DNA of 11,271 nucleotides from assembly GCA_900769875.1 (NCBI GenBank), contig CAAGII010000173.1, forward strand, positions 1 through 11,271. Reading direction: 5' to 3'. This document shows positions 1 through 4,726 of the stretch, in pieces. A program made the translations under genes and the position numbers. The notes beneath the pieces were generated by a model, which was not told the DNA's origin, made no database searches, and saw only the letters and a program-made list of their open reading frames with translations. Origin of the DNA: Clostridia bacterium (GTDB lineage: Bacteria; Bacillota; Clostridia; Christensenellales; Aristaeellaceae). The stretch's first letter is position 1; every line of letters starts with the position of its first letter.

Positions 1-6
1 AGGCTG

Positions 7-42
7 TTAGAAAAAAGTCTTCTAATCCTCCTTAGGGGAGGA
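7..42 (+). promoter_or_regulatory. Tandem leader hairpins, second one covering a Shine-Dalgarno
   Basis: TTAGAA (7-12) pairs with TTCTAA (20-25). Directly after it, TCCTCC (26-31) pairs with GGAGGA (37-42). The second hairpin would hide the ribosome binding site GGGGAGG that precedes ATG codons at 44 and 50. The ORF that starts there runs to 391 through a strong terminator and is probably not a full protein, but its first 20 or so codons (basic, containing RYRKKHAYS) resemble leader peptides of attenuated genes. I recall similar sequence in leaders of tetracycline ribosomal-protection genes, but cannot verify it. Confidence 0.4.
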
Positions 43-105
43 CATGCGTATGGTTCCAAAAGATACCGGACAACAAAGATACAGAAAAAAACATGCTTAT
101 TCGTG

Positions 106-146
106 CGCCGTGATCCAAGTGATTTGGATTGCGGCGTTTTTCTTTT
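106..146 (+). terminator. Rho-independent terminator / attenuator in the leader
   Basis: A 13-bp stem pairs 106-118 with 124-136, with two adjacent G-U wobbles and a 5-nt loop. It is followed by TTTTTCTTTT. No complete gene precedes it in the window, only a short leader ORF, so attenuation is as likely as simple termination of an upstream gene. Confidence 0.75.
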
Positions 147-218
147 CGACAATTTCTGAGCATTTTCCGTATATTCCTCCTGGTATCAATGGGACACTGC
201 TTCCGTGCGCACCTGTTA

Positions 219-250
219 TAAAATGGGTGCGCTTTTTTGCGCCCATTTTA
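219..250 (+). other. Hairpin without a U-tract
   Basis: TAAAATGG and GCGC (219-232) pair with GCGC and CCATTTTA (239-250), giving 12 bp with a 2-nt bulge and a TTTTTT loop. No T-run follows, so it is not a standard terminator. It lies between the attenuator-like terminator and the sigma-like gene and may be part of the leader fold. Confidence 0.45.
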
Positions 251-298
251 AGGGATGACGATAGCGGACAGCCACATTGCCGCTCCCCACCCTCTGAC

Positions 299-337
299 TT
301 CGATTTTATTTGGTCACTCACAAATCGAAATTGGAGG
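299..337 (+). promoter_or_regulatory. Hairpin next to the ribosome binding site of the sigma-like gene
   Basis: TTCGATTT (299-306) and AAATCGAA (322-329) form a perfect 8-bp inverted repeat. The Shine-Dalgarno GGAGG (333-337) starts 3 nt after it, and the ATG follows at 345. This fixes the start at 345 rather than at the upstream in-frame ATG at 255. A translational control role is inference. Confidence 0.4.
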
Positions 338-344
338 ATTACCT

Positions 345-770
345 ATGAAAGAAATCAATTTACGGGACTACTACCCGTTTTATACAACTGATGTAATTGT
401 TGAAGTGCCGGACGAGGTTGCTTTGCTGCTTCGAGAATATGCACTGTTAGAGGAAGCCTATCGGATTCGTACATACCGGTACAGAGCTTTCTATTCTCTG
501 GACTATGACGATGGAATCGAGCGTGAGGTAAAGTCAAACCAGCCTTCGCCTCTTGAAATACTGGAGCAACGCCAGAAAACGGAACTCATTTACAAAGGGC
601 TTGCCTCTCTGCCGGAAAAGCAGCGCCAGCGGATCTACGCCCACTACTTTCTTGGCATGAGCAAAGCGGCGATTGCCAGGGCAGAGGGCTGTGATGCTTC
701 TTCCGTGCGGGACAGTATCAAGCGTGGCTTGCGGCAACTTGAAAAATTTTTTGCAAAAAATCCGCTATGA
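345..770 (+). CDS. Sigma-70 family RNA polymerase sigma factor-like regulator (Tn916 Orf7 type)
   Basis: This 141-residue protein has the form of the small sigma-70-like regulators of Tn916/Tn1549-family elements, which act on element transcription. It begins MKEINLRDYYPFY. The C-terminal part (about 80-135) is a sigma region 4 type helix-turn-helix: SLPEKQRQRIYAHYFLGMS, then a recognition-helix segment around GCDASSVRDSI, ending in a basic helix. The middle third is acidic and matches no clear sigma region 2. The start is set by GGAGG 7 nt upstream. An in-frame ATG at 255 lies before a hairpin and has no good ribosome binding site. In Tn916 this gene lies upstream of xis and int and is transcribed through from the resistance gene. 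Here it follows an attenuator-like leader. Family call is firm; exact promoter targets are unknown. Confidence 0.85.
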   Translation: MKEINLRDYYPFYTTDVIVEVPDEVALLLREYALLEEAYRIRTYRYRAFYSLDYDDGIEREVKSNQPSPLEILEQRQKTELIYKGLASLPEKQRQRIYAHYFLGMSKAAIARAEGCDASSVRDSIKRGLRQLEKFFAKNPL

Positions 771-934
771 CCCACCCTCTTTTGCCCCCAAAATGTACTG
801 AATAATAGAGGGATGTCTTTGGAAGGACAAGCCTGCGTTGTGTATCGATGGCACAAAGCCCCGACACATTACGACTGTGAATTGTCATGACTGCTTTACC
901 CTCGCGGTTCCTTGAAAACTGAATATACGTTGCT

Positions 935-982
935 ATGGGTACTTCATTCCGCGTTCTGAGCGGCAGATGGGCGGCGCAATGA
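935..982 (+). CDS. Possible 15-residue leader peptide
   Basis: ATG at 935 opens MGTSFRVLSGRWAAQ and stops at 980-982. The stop overlaps the next ATG (979) in an ATGA junction, which opens a four-residue ORF ending at 993, right before a perfect AAGGAGGTGA. No clear Shine-Dalgarno precedes 935. I list it because it is the first link of a chain of overlapping tiny ORFs. It may not be translated. Confidence 0.25.
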   Translation: MGTSFRVLSGRWAAQ

Positions 983-997
983 CAGGCAGCTAAGGAG

Positions 998-1066
998 GTG
1001 ACGAAAAAGCTGTCCGAGCGATCAACGCATCCATTTAGCCCGGCTGTGGCAGGCCGGACGCGATGA
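998..1066 (+). CDS. Possible 22-residue ORF in a translational-coupling chain
   Basis: GTG at 998 opens a 22-codon ORF beginning MTKKLSERSTHPFSP. Its stop overlaps the start of the next ORF (ATGA at 1063-1066). The preceding AAGGAGGTGA (992-1001) is a perfect match to the 16S anti-Shine-Dalgarno but overlaps the GTG, so spacing is wrong for this start. The only in-frame alternative at normal spacing is a CTG at 1010. Function unknown. Confidence 0.3.
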   Translation: MTKKLSERSTHPFSPAVAGRTR

Positions 1067-1218
1067 CGGCGCGGATCACAATGGTACTTCTTCACGGCCC
1101 CCTATGGACTTGGGGGGAGTTCCTGCGGCGTGCGTTTGCTCTGGCAAAGCGGCGGCGTTTGTGGGGCTATGATGCGGTCAAGCTGCCCGCAGCCTATGGC
1201 AACCCCTATTCTGTGTGA
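1063..1218 (+). CDS. Small hypothetical protein (51 residues)
   Basis: The ORF begins MTARITMVLLHGPLWTWG and continues with a basic stretch FALAKRRRLWGYDAV. It opens on an ATGA overlap with the 22-codon ORF and has no Shine-Dalgarno of its own, so translation would depend on coupling. Composition is more GC-rich than the flanking element genes. The first 20 residues are hydrophobic with Trp residues and the following segment is positively charged, as in a small membrane-associated peptide. I do not recognise a family. It occupies the place where Tn916 carries a small helix-turn-helix gene, but has no such motif. The alternative is that 935-1218 is a structured RNA and these frames are accidental. 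Confidence 0.4.
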   Translation: MTARITMVLLHGPLWTWGEFLRRAFALAKRRRLWGYDAVKLPAAYGNPYSV

Positions 1219-1273
1219 ACGGAACTTGCCGGGGGGCGTGGCAAATACGGCAAACAAAATCGAAATCAGATAC

Positions 1274-1324
1274 CATGAGCCGGGTCTGCATGTACCTACA
1301 GATCCGGCTTATTCATGTGGTTTT
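1274..1324 (+). terminator. Rho-independent terminator upstream of xis
   Basis: AGCCGGGTCTG (1278-1288) pairs with CAGATCCGGCT (1299-1309) with one G-U pair and a 10-nt loop. The base extends through CATG/CATG with a small bulge. TGGTTTT follows, so the U-tract is short. It separates the sigma-like transcript and the small-ORF region from xis-int. Confidence 0.55.
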
Positions 1325-1373
1325 GATCAAAGGGTACACCTATTTTTTGAATATGGATAAATCGTAAATTTTT

Positions 1374-1382
1374 CAATTAGCA
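1374..1382 (+). promoter_or_regulatory. Likely integrase arm-type repeat upstream of xis
   Basis: TTTTTCAATTAGCA here matches the repeat found three times after the integrase gene (ATTAGCA core at 1376-1382). It lies in an AT-rich stretch before the excisionase gene. Tyrosine integrases of this family bind short repeats with their N-terminal domain. A copy next to xis could let Int or Xis repress xis-int, which is inference. Confidence 0.35.
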
Positions 1383-1467
1383 GCAGACAAAAGATTCGTG
1401 GTGCGGTAAAATGACGATAGGAAGTCATATCCCACAAACAATCGCTCTGCTGCGGAAAGGAGGACAC

Positions 1468-1674
1468 ATGAACACAGCAGCCAAGAGCGATCAACGGAAT
1501 GTTCCAGAACAGAGGACTTACAAAGTGGAGGATATTGCTGCTATGCTGAATATTAGCCGCACTTCCGCTTATAACCTTGTCAAAGAGGGACATTTCAAAA
1601 CTGTACGGGTTGGTAATGCCATACGAGTTTCCAAAAAATCATTTGACGAATGGTTAGACGCCCAGGCGCTCTGA
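1468..1674 (+). CDS. xis: Excisionase (helix-turn-helix, Tn916 Xis size)
   Basis: A 68-residue protein of the excisionase/MerR-like winged-helix DNA-binding family. The domain covers about 16-65: RTYKVEDIAAMLNISRTSAY is the helix-turn-helix, followed by the wing with VRVGNAIRVSKKSFDEWLD, the usual end of this family. Tn916 Xis has nearly the same length. It bends DNA at the element ends and directs the integrase towards excision. The start at 1468 has AAAGGAGG four nt upstream; an in-frame ATG at 1411 has no ribosome binding site. The integrase gene begins 20 nt after its stop, so the two are co-transcribed and probably translated together. Confidence 0.88.
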   Translation: MNTAAKSDQRNVPEQRTYKVEDIAAMLNISRTSAYNLVKEGHFKTVRVGNAIRVSKKSFDEWLDAQAL

Positions 1675-1694
1675 CCGGGAAAGGAAGATCAAGT

Positions 1695-3080
1695 ATGGCA
1701 TCTATTATCAAACGTAAAAAAGCGTATTCTGTTGTTTACAACTACATTGACGAAAATGGAGAAACGAAACAAAAATGGGAAACCTGGCACAGCCACAAAG
1801 AAGCTCTGAAACGAAAGGCAGAGGTTGAGAATCAACAGAACAACGGCACATTTCTTCCTCCGAACAATCAGAAAGTCTGCGATTTTCTGTATGACTTTGT
1901 TTCTACATACGGAGAAAAGAAGTGGGGCGTATCCATGTACGACAGCCAGACGGCACTGATTGCCAATTATATCAATCCGATTATTGGTGATCTGGAGGTT
2001 CAGGCTATTACCCCTCGTGTGGTGGACAAGTACATTCAAACTCTCCAAAAGACCCCATGTGTGTCCACCAAGACAAGGAAAGCCCGATCGGAGTATGTTT
2101 CCAACCAGACTATTGAGAAGATTATCAAACTTCTCCGCTGTGCATTCAAGCAGGCGGTTCGTTGGGAACTGATTGGGAAGAATCCTTTCGAGAATGCTGT
2201 TCTGCCGAAAACGGAGTACAAGAAGCGTGATATTTGGGATGCCGACACGATCCGGCTGGCGTTGGATCAATGCACCGACAGCAAGCTGTACATCGCCATG
2301 AACCTTGCCTTTGCCTGTTCTCTGCGAATGGGAGAAATTCTCGGCCTGACCTGGAAGAACGTTCACATTGAGGATGAAAATATTGCTGCTGACAATGCCT
2401 ATGTTTACATTGAAGCAGAGCTCACACGGGCCTCCAAACAGGCGATTGAAATGCTAGGGGAGAAAGACATCTATCACATTTTCACGCCGCTCATGCCTAA
2501 CACAAGCACCAGACTGATCCTCAAAAAGCCCAAGACAGATTCCAGTATCCGCAAAGTATGGCTGCCTAAAACGGTTGCCTATATTCTTCGGGAATGGAAG
2601 AAGTCTCAGCAGGAACTGAAAGATTTTCTCGGTGATGAATATCAGGATTTCGATTTGGTAGTGGCCTTACCCAATGGCAGGCCATGTGAAAACCGGATCA
2701 TCGAGAAAGAGTTTTCTCTGTTGAAGGAAAAGGCCGGACTGCCGAATGTAGTATTTCATTCGCTCAGGCATTCCAGCACAACCTATAAGCTGAAGCTCAA
2801 CCACGGTGATCTGAAGGCAACGCAGGGCGATACCGGCCATGCAGAAATCGATATGATTACAAAGGTCTATGCTCATATTCTCGATGAAGATCGGAAGATC
2901 AACGCACAGAAATTTGAGAGCGCCTTCTATGCCAATCCTGATTTGCGGGGCGTCAAACCTCCACAGGAACAGCCTCAGGCACAGACCATTGACCTGGCTG
3001 CATTGATTGAACAGCTTCAAAAGTCGCCAGAGCTTGCAAGTACACTGGCGGCGCTGATTGCGGGGCAGAAAGCGGTCTGA
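1695..3080 (+). CDS. int: Site-specific tyrosine recombinase / integrase of the conjugative element
   Basis: A 461-residue phage/Tn916-type tyrosine integrase that inserts and excises the element. Residues 1-50 form an arm-binding domain (MASIIKRKKAYSVVYNYID). About 60-165 is the SAM-like core-binding domain. The catalytic domain runs from about 178 to 405 and has the full set: R211 in CSLRMGEILGL, a lysine in the beta-hairpin near 278-280, H355 and R358 in FHSLRH, H382 in TGHAEID, and nucleophile Y392 in KVYAHI. A Gln/Pro-rich tail (about 418-461) extends beyond the usual end; Tn916 Int has 405 residues. Start chosen at 1695 with AAAGGAAG upstream; the longer frame from 1650 overlaps xis. 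The gene ends 195 bp from the 3' end of a tRNA-Arg gene, which is typical of tRNA-targeting integrases. Confidence 0.93.
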   Translation: MASIIKRKKAYSVVYNYIDENGETKQKWETWHSHKEALKRKAEVENQQNNGTFLPPNNQKVCDFLYDFVSTYGEKKWGVSMYDSQTALIANYINPIIGDLEVQAITPRVVDKYIQTLQKTPCVSTKTRKARSEYVSNQTIEKIIKLLRCAFKQAVRWELIGKNPFENAVLPKTEYKKRDIWDADTIRLALDQCTDSKLYIAMNLAFACSLRMGEILGLTWKNVHIEDENIAADNAYVYIEAELTRASKQAIEMLGEKDIYHIFTPLMPNTSTRLILKKPKTDSSIRKVWLPKTVAYILREWKKSQQELKDFLGDEYQDFDLVVALPNGRPCENRIIEKEFSLLKEKAGLPNVVFHSLRHSSTTYKLKLNHGDLKATQGDTGHAEIDMITKVYAHILDEDRKINAQKFESAFYANPDLRGVKPPQEQPQAQTIDLAALIEQLQKSPELASTLAALIAGQKAV

Positions 3081-3085
3081 AACCT

Positions 3086-3150
3086 CAAATTAGCAAAAAT
3101 CCGATTTTCATTAGCAAGGGTTACATTTTTGTTCGTTTCCAATTAGCAAA
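3086..3150 (+). repeat. Three direct repeats, likely integrase arm-binding sites
   Basis: The core ATTAGCA recurs at 3089-3095, 3110-3116 and 3142-3148, usually preceded by C or CA and followed by A. Core-to-core distances are 21 and 32-33 bp, about two and three helical turns, so all three face the same side of the DNA. They lie just after the integrase stop, where Tn916-type elements carry arm sites. Confidence 0.6.
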
Positions 3151-3228
3151 ATATACATCGCAACTCATAAACAATCACATATCCTCAAAACAAAGCAAGA
3201 TGGTTACTGTGTCGGTTTACGGCTGAAT

Positions 3229-3266
3229 AAAAAAGCTGTAAACCCTTGAAAACAAAGGCTTACAGC
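3229..3266 (-). terminator. Rho-independent terminator of the tRNA-Arg gene
   Basis: On the minus strand GCTGTAA (3266-3260) pairs with TTACAGC (3241-3235), and inner CCTT/AAGG bases extend the stem. Six T residues follow (3234-3229). It begins 8 nt after the encoded CCA of the tRNA. Confidence 0.8.
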
Positions 3267-3274
3267 GTTGTTTC

Positions 3275-3351
3275 TGGCGTCCCAGAGAGGACTTGAACCT
3301 CCGACCCCACGCTTAGGAGGCGTGTGCTCTATCCAACTGAGCTACTGGGAC
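3275..3351 (-). tRNA. tRNA-Arg (anticodon CCT), complete, CCA encoded
   Basis: All arms fold. The acceptor stem is GTCCCAG with CTGGGAC and a G discriminator. The D arm contains AGCTCAGTTGGATAGAGC. The anticodon stem is CACGC/GCGTG around loop CTCCTAA, giving anticodon CCT, which reads AGG. The T arm is GGAGG, TTCAAGT, CCTCT with a G-U at its base. CCA is encoded at 3277-3275. It has its own promoter and terminator and lies in AT-rich DNA. Its 3' end faces the integrase gene, the usual attachment geometry. Its body differs from the two partial tRNA-Arg copies to the right, so it is either a separate chromosomal tRNA or one brought in by an element. Confidence 0.95.
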
Positions 3352-3361
3352 ATACGCATAA

Positions 3362-3390
3362 TCTATAATAGAAATATTCAGTTTTTTCAA
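3362..3390 (-). promoter_or_regulatory. Promoter of the complete tRNA-Arg
   Basis: Read on the minus strand, TTGAAA (3390-3385) and TATAGA (3367-3362) are separated by 17 bp. The -10 ends 10 nt before the first tRNA base (3351), right for a near-leaderless tRNA transcript. Confidence 0.7.
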
Positions 3391-3396
3391 GATTTA

Positions 3397-3454
3397 GACT
3401 CGAACCATCTACCGCTTAGGAGGCGACCGCTCTATCCTGCTGAGCTACGGGACC
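3397..3454 (-). pseudogene. Partial tRNA-Arg(CCT), 5' half intact, 3' half degenerate
   Basis: On the minus strand it starts GGTCCCGTAGCTCAGCAGG, with a complete D arm and anticodon loop CTCCTAA. After the anticodon stem the sequence is four nt too short before a T-loop (GGTTCGAGTC, 3406-3397), the T stem does not pair, and no 3' acceptor strand matches GGTCCCG. So only the 5' half to the anticodon stem is sound. The promoter of the complete tRNA lies just beyond its end. It looks like a recombination product at the anticodon loop. Confidence 0.7.
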
Positions 3455-3732
3455 AGATGACTGGGAAACCCAGTATTTATAAGGGTTTGCGAGTTCAGCG
3501 CTCGCTTTTGTTGGATGCCTTTATCCAACATTTCGGGGCGGGGTGTTGGATGATTTTCGCGAAGTATGCCCCTTCGAGATCATCCGTGGGAATTGCGGCA
3601 TTTCCCAATTTGGCGAATGCTGTGTTTGACATCGTCGGATATCGAGCGCTGCATGCACATTGGTGAACCGTAGAAAGGGAAAAGCTGCGCAACTTCTTAG
3701 GAGGCGACCGCTCTATCCTGCTGAGCTACGGG
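3415..3732. repeat. 37-bp direct repeats (3415-3451 and 3696-3732) flanking 244 bp
   Basis: The two 37-bp blocks are identical in the reading I made by eye and lie 281 bp apart. Each covers the tRNA-Arg(CCT) sequence from the anticodon loop to the middle of the 5' acceptor strand. Both flanks differ at once, including the first acceptor bases (GGT against GCA). They could be att sites of a lost or degenerate insertion, or tandem tRNA copies trimmed by recombination. Confidence 0.75.
3455..3695. other. Hairpin-dense segment between the tRNA repeats
   Basis: Five or more inverted repeats fill 240 bp: ACTGGG/CCCAGT (3460-3474), GCGAG/CTCGC (3489-3505), GTTGGAT/ATCCAAC (3510-3529), ATCCAACA/TGTTGGAT (3523-3551), GGATGAT/ATCATCC with inner CGAAG/CTTCG (3548-3585), and TGGGAA/TTCCCA (3587-3607). 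The third, fourth and fifth share strands and exclude one another. A 65-codon minus-strand frame (3692-3495) covers the segment but lacks a ribosome binding site and family features. No recognised RNA family. Confidence 0.5.
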
Positions 3733-3735
3733 TGC
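3696..3735 (-). pseudogene. 5' half of a tRNA-Arg(CCT), probably the disrupted chromosomal target
   Basis: On the minus strand it begins GCACCCGTAGCTCAGCAGG and keeps the D arm, anticodon stem 5' strand and loop CTCCTAA. After CCTCCTAAG the sequence turns unrelated: no 3' anticodon stem, no T arm, and no CGGGTGC acceptor partner downstream. Sequence to its right is chromosomal in composition, with a minus-strand promoter 120-150 bp upstream. I infer that this is the original tRNA gene cut at the anticodon loop by integration. Confidence 0.65.
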
Positions 3736-3854
3736 ATGGTGAAGAAAACCAGTGCATGCAAAGGCCATCCGGCGTTCATCGCTGCGGTTGCCCGGGAGGA
3801 TTTCTGCGAACGGATCAATCCGCTTCCGACCTCCCGCATCAGCGCAGCATGGAG

Positions 3855-3883
3855 ATTATACCACATCTTCCCCCGCTGCGCAA
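3855..3883 (-). promoter_or_regulatory. Minus-strand promoter towards the partial tRNA-Arg
   Basis: TTGCGC (3883-3878) and TATAAT (3860-3855) have a 17-bp spacer and an extended TGG before the -10. The transcript would start near 3848 and reach the tRNA fragment after about 110 nt. That leader contains GGGAGG/CCTCCC enclosing a CGGAT/ATCCG hairpin. Between 3736 and 4015 I see no protein gene. Confidence 0.55.
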
Positions 3884-3946
3884 GCGCTTTTCGCGCGCGG
3901 TAAGGGCGGATCGGCAAAAGAATTCATCGCGGCGCGGGAAAGGCGG

Positions 3947-3974
3947 TTGAAAGCGGGCGGGTTTCTGGTATAAT
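3947..3974 (+). promoter_or_regulatory. Promoter of the LytTR two-component operon
   Basis: TTGAAA (3947-3952) and TATAAT (3969-3974) are separated by 16 bp, with an extended TGG before the -10. AAGGAGG (4001-4007) and the ATG at 4016 follow. It is the strongest promoter-like match in the window. Confidence 0.8.
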
Positions 3975-4015
3975 GCTCCTAAAGGGGCAACGACGGTACC
4001 AAGGAGGCGTACGGA

Positions 4016-4726
4016 ATGATTCGCATCGCGCTGGTGGAGGATGACGCGCGCTGCCGCGAGGAGCTGACGGGCTATCTTGAGCGGTATGAGCAGGAGAACG
4101 GCGAAAAGTTTCGCGTGACCGCCTTCACGGACGGGCAGGAGATCGCGGAGCACTACACGGGCGCGTTTGATCTGATCCTCATGGATATCGAGATGCGCGT
4201 GATGGACGGCATGACCGCCGCGGAGCGCATCCGCGCGCAGGACAGCGAGGTGGTCATCATCTTCATCACCAACATGCCGCAGTATGTGATGAAGGGCTAC
4301 ACGGTGGACGCGCTGGACTATGTGCTCAAGCCGGTCACATACTTCGCGTTTTCGCAGCGCATCAGCCGCGCGCTGGAGCGGATGACGCGCAGGACGCGCA
4401 GATACATCACCATCCCCATCCGCACGGGCGTGATGAAGCTGGACGTGGGGCAGATCACCTATGTGGAGATCATGAACCACAGCCTGCTCTACCACACCGT
4501 GCGCGATGTGTACGAGTGCAAGGGCTCGCTCACGGAGACGGCGGCGAAGCTGGAAAAGGAGCATTTTTTCCGCATCAGCAACTGCTATCTGGTCAATCTG
4601 GAATATGTGGAGAGCGTGTGCGCAAGCGACGCGACCGTGAACGGCGAGGTGCTCTCGGTCAGCCGCACGCGCAAGAAGCCGCTGCTGGACGCGCTCAACG
4701 ATTACATGAACGAGGTGAGCAAGTAA
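4016..4726 (+). CDS. LytTR-family response regulator transcription factor (AgrA-like)
   Basis: A 236-residue response regulator. The receiver domain (1-120) has the acidic pocket E8-D9-D10 in ALVEDD, phosphoacceptor D57 in LILMDIEM, T85 in FITN and K105 in LKP. The LytTR DNA-binding domain (about 130-233) carries the family sequence FFRISNCYLVNLEYV. Members are phosphorylated by a partner GHKL kinase and bind direct repeats through beta strands. AAGGAGG lies 8 nt before the ATG. The kinase gene starts inside the stop codon (TAATG), so the two are translationally coupled. No agrB or agrD-like gene for a signal peptide is nearby, so the regulated process is not evident. Targets could be the adjacent genes or distant ones. 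Confidence 0.93.
   Translation: MIRIALVEDDARCREELTGYLERYEQENGEKFRVTAFTDGQEIAEHYTGAFDLILMDIEMRVMDGMTAAERIRAQDSEVVIIFITNMPQYVMKGYTVDALDYVLKPVTYFAFSQRISRALERMTRRTRRYITIPIRTGVMKLDVGQITYVEIMNHSLLYHTVRDVYECKGSLTETAAKLEKEHFFRISNCYLVNLEYVESVCASDATVNGEVLSVSRTRKKPLLDALNDYMNEVSK

Larger units (their letters stand above)
771..1467. other. 697-bp stretch without a conventional gene between the sigma-like and excisionase genes
   Basis: It holds three kinds of signal: an inverted repeat CCCTC/GAGGG just after the sigma-like gene (about 776-815), the chain of tiny overlapping ORFs (935-1218), and a terminator (1274-1324). Longer frames on the minus strand cross the sigma-like gene and show no family features. 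A promoter for xis is not certain: TAAAAT (1407-1412) with AGACAA 16 nt upstream is the best candidate, and an ATGAC/GTCAT inverted repeat lies just downstream of it. Confidence 0.5.
1..3414. mobile_element. Integration end of a Tn916/Tn1549-type conjugative element (partial)
   Basis: The order sigma-70-like regulator, excisionase, tyrosine integrase is the standard right-end module of Tn916-family conjugative elements of Bacillota. The stretch is visibly AT-richer than the chromosomal genes from 4 kb on and uses different codons. Conjugation genes are not in the window and should lie to the left. The outer border is uncertain: it could be the 3' end of the intact tRNA-Arg (about 3278), the tRNA-like core at 3415, or the second core at 3696. 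The end given here is the middle option. The helix-turn-helix genes that accompany Orf7 in Tn916 (orf8, orf9) are not seen. Confidence 0.8.

Noticed and set aside
44..391. 115-codon ORF starting at the leader ATG
   Set aside because: It runs through a strong terminator and two hairpins and overlaps the sigma-like gene. Only a leader peptide at its start is credible.
718..1095. 125-codon minus-strand ORF across the gap after the sigma-like gene
   Set aside because: It overlaps the end of the sigma-like gene and has no recognisable motif or ribosome binding site.
3268..3666. 132-codon plus-strand ORF containing SQRGLEPPTPRLGG
   Set aside because: This is the familiar false translation of the complement of a tRNA gene. 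It crosses the complete tRNA-Arg, its promoter and the partial copy.
3495..3692. 65-codon minus-strand ORF in the hairpin-dense segment
   Set aside because: No ribosome binding site, and the frame is made of the inverted repeats. Kept only as an alternative explanation for that segment.
3455..3735. CRISPR array suggested by two identical 37-bp repeats
   Set aside because: Only two repeats, 244 bp apart, each part of a tRNA sequence; no spacers of regular length and no cas genes.
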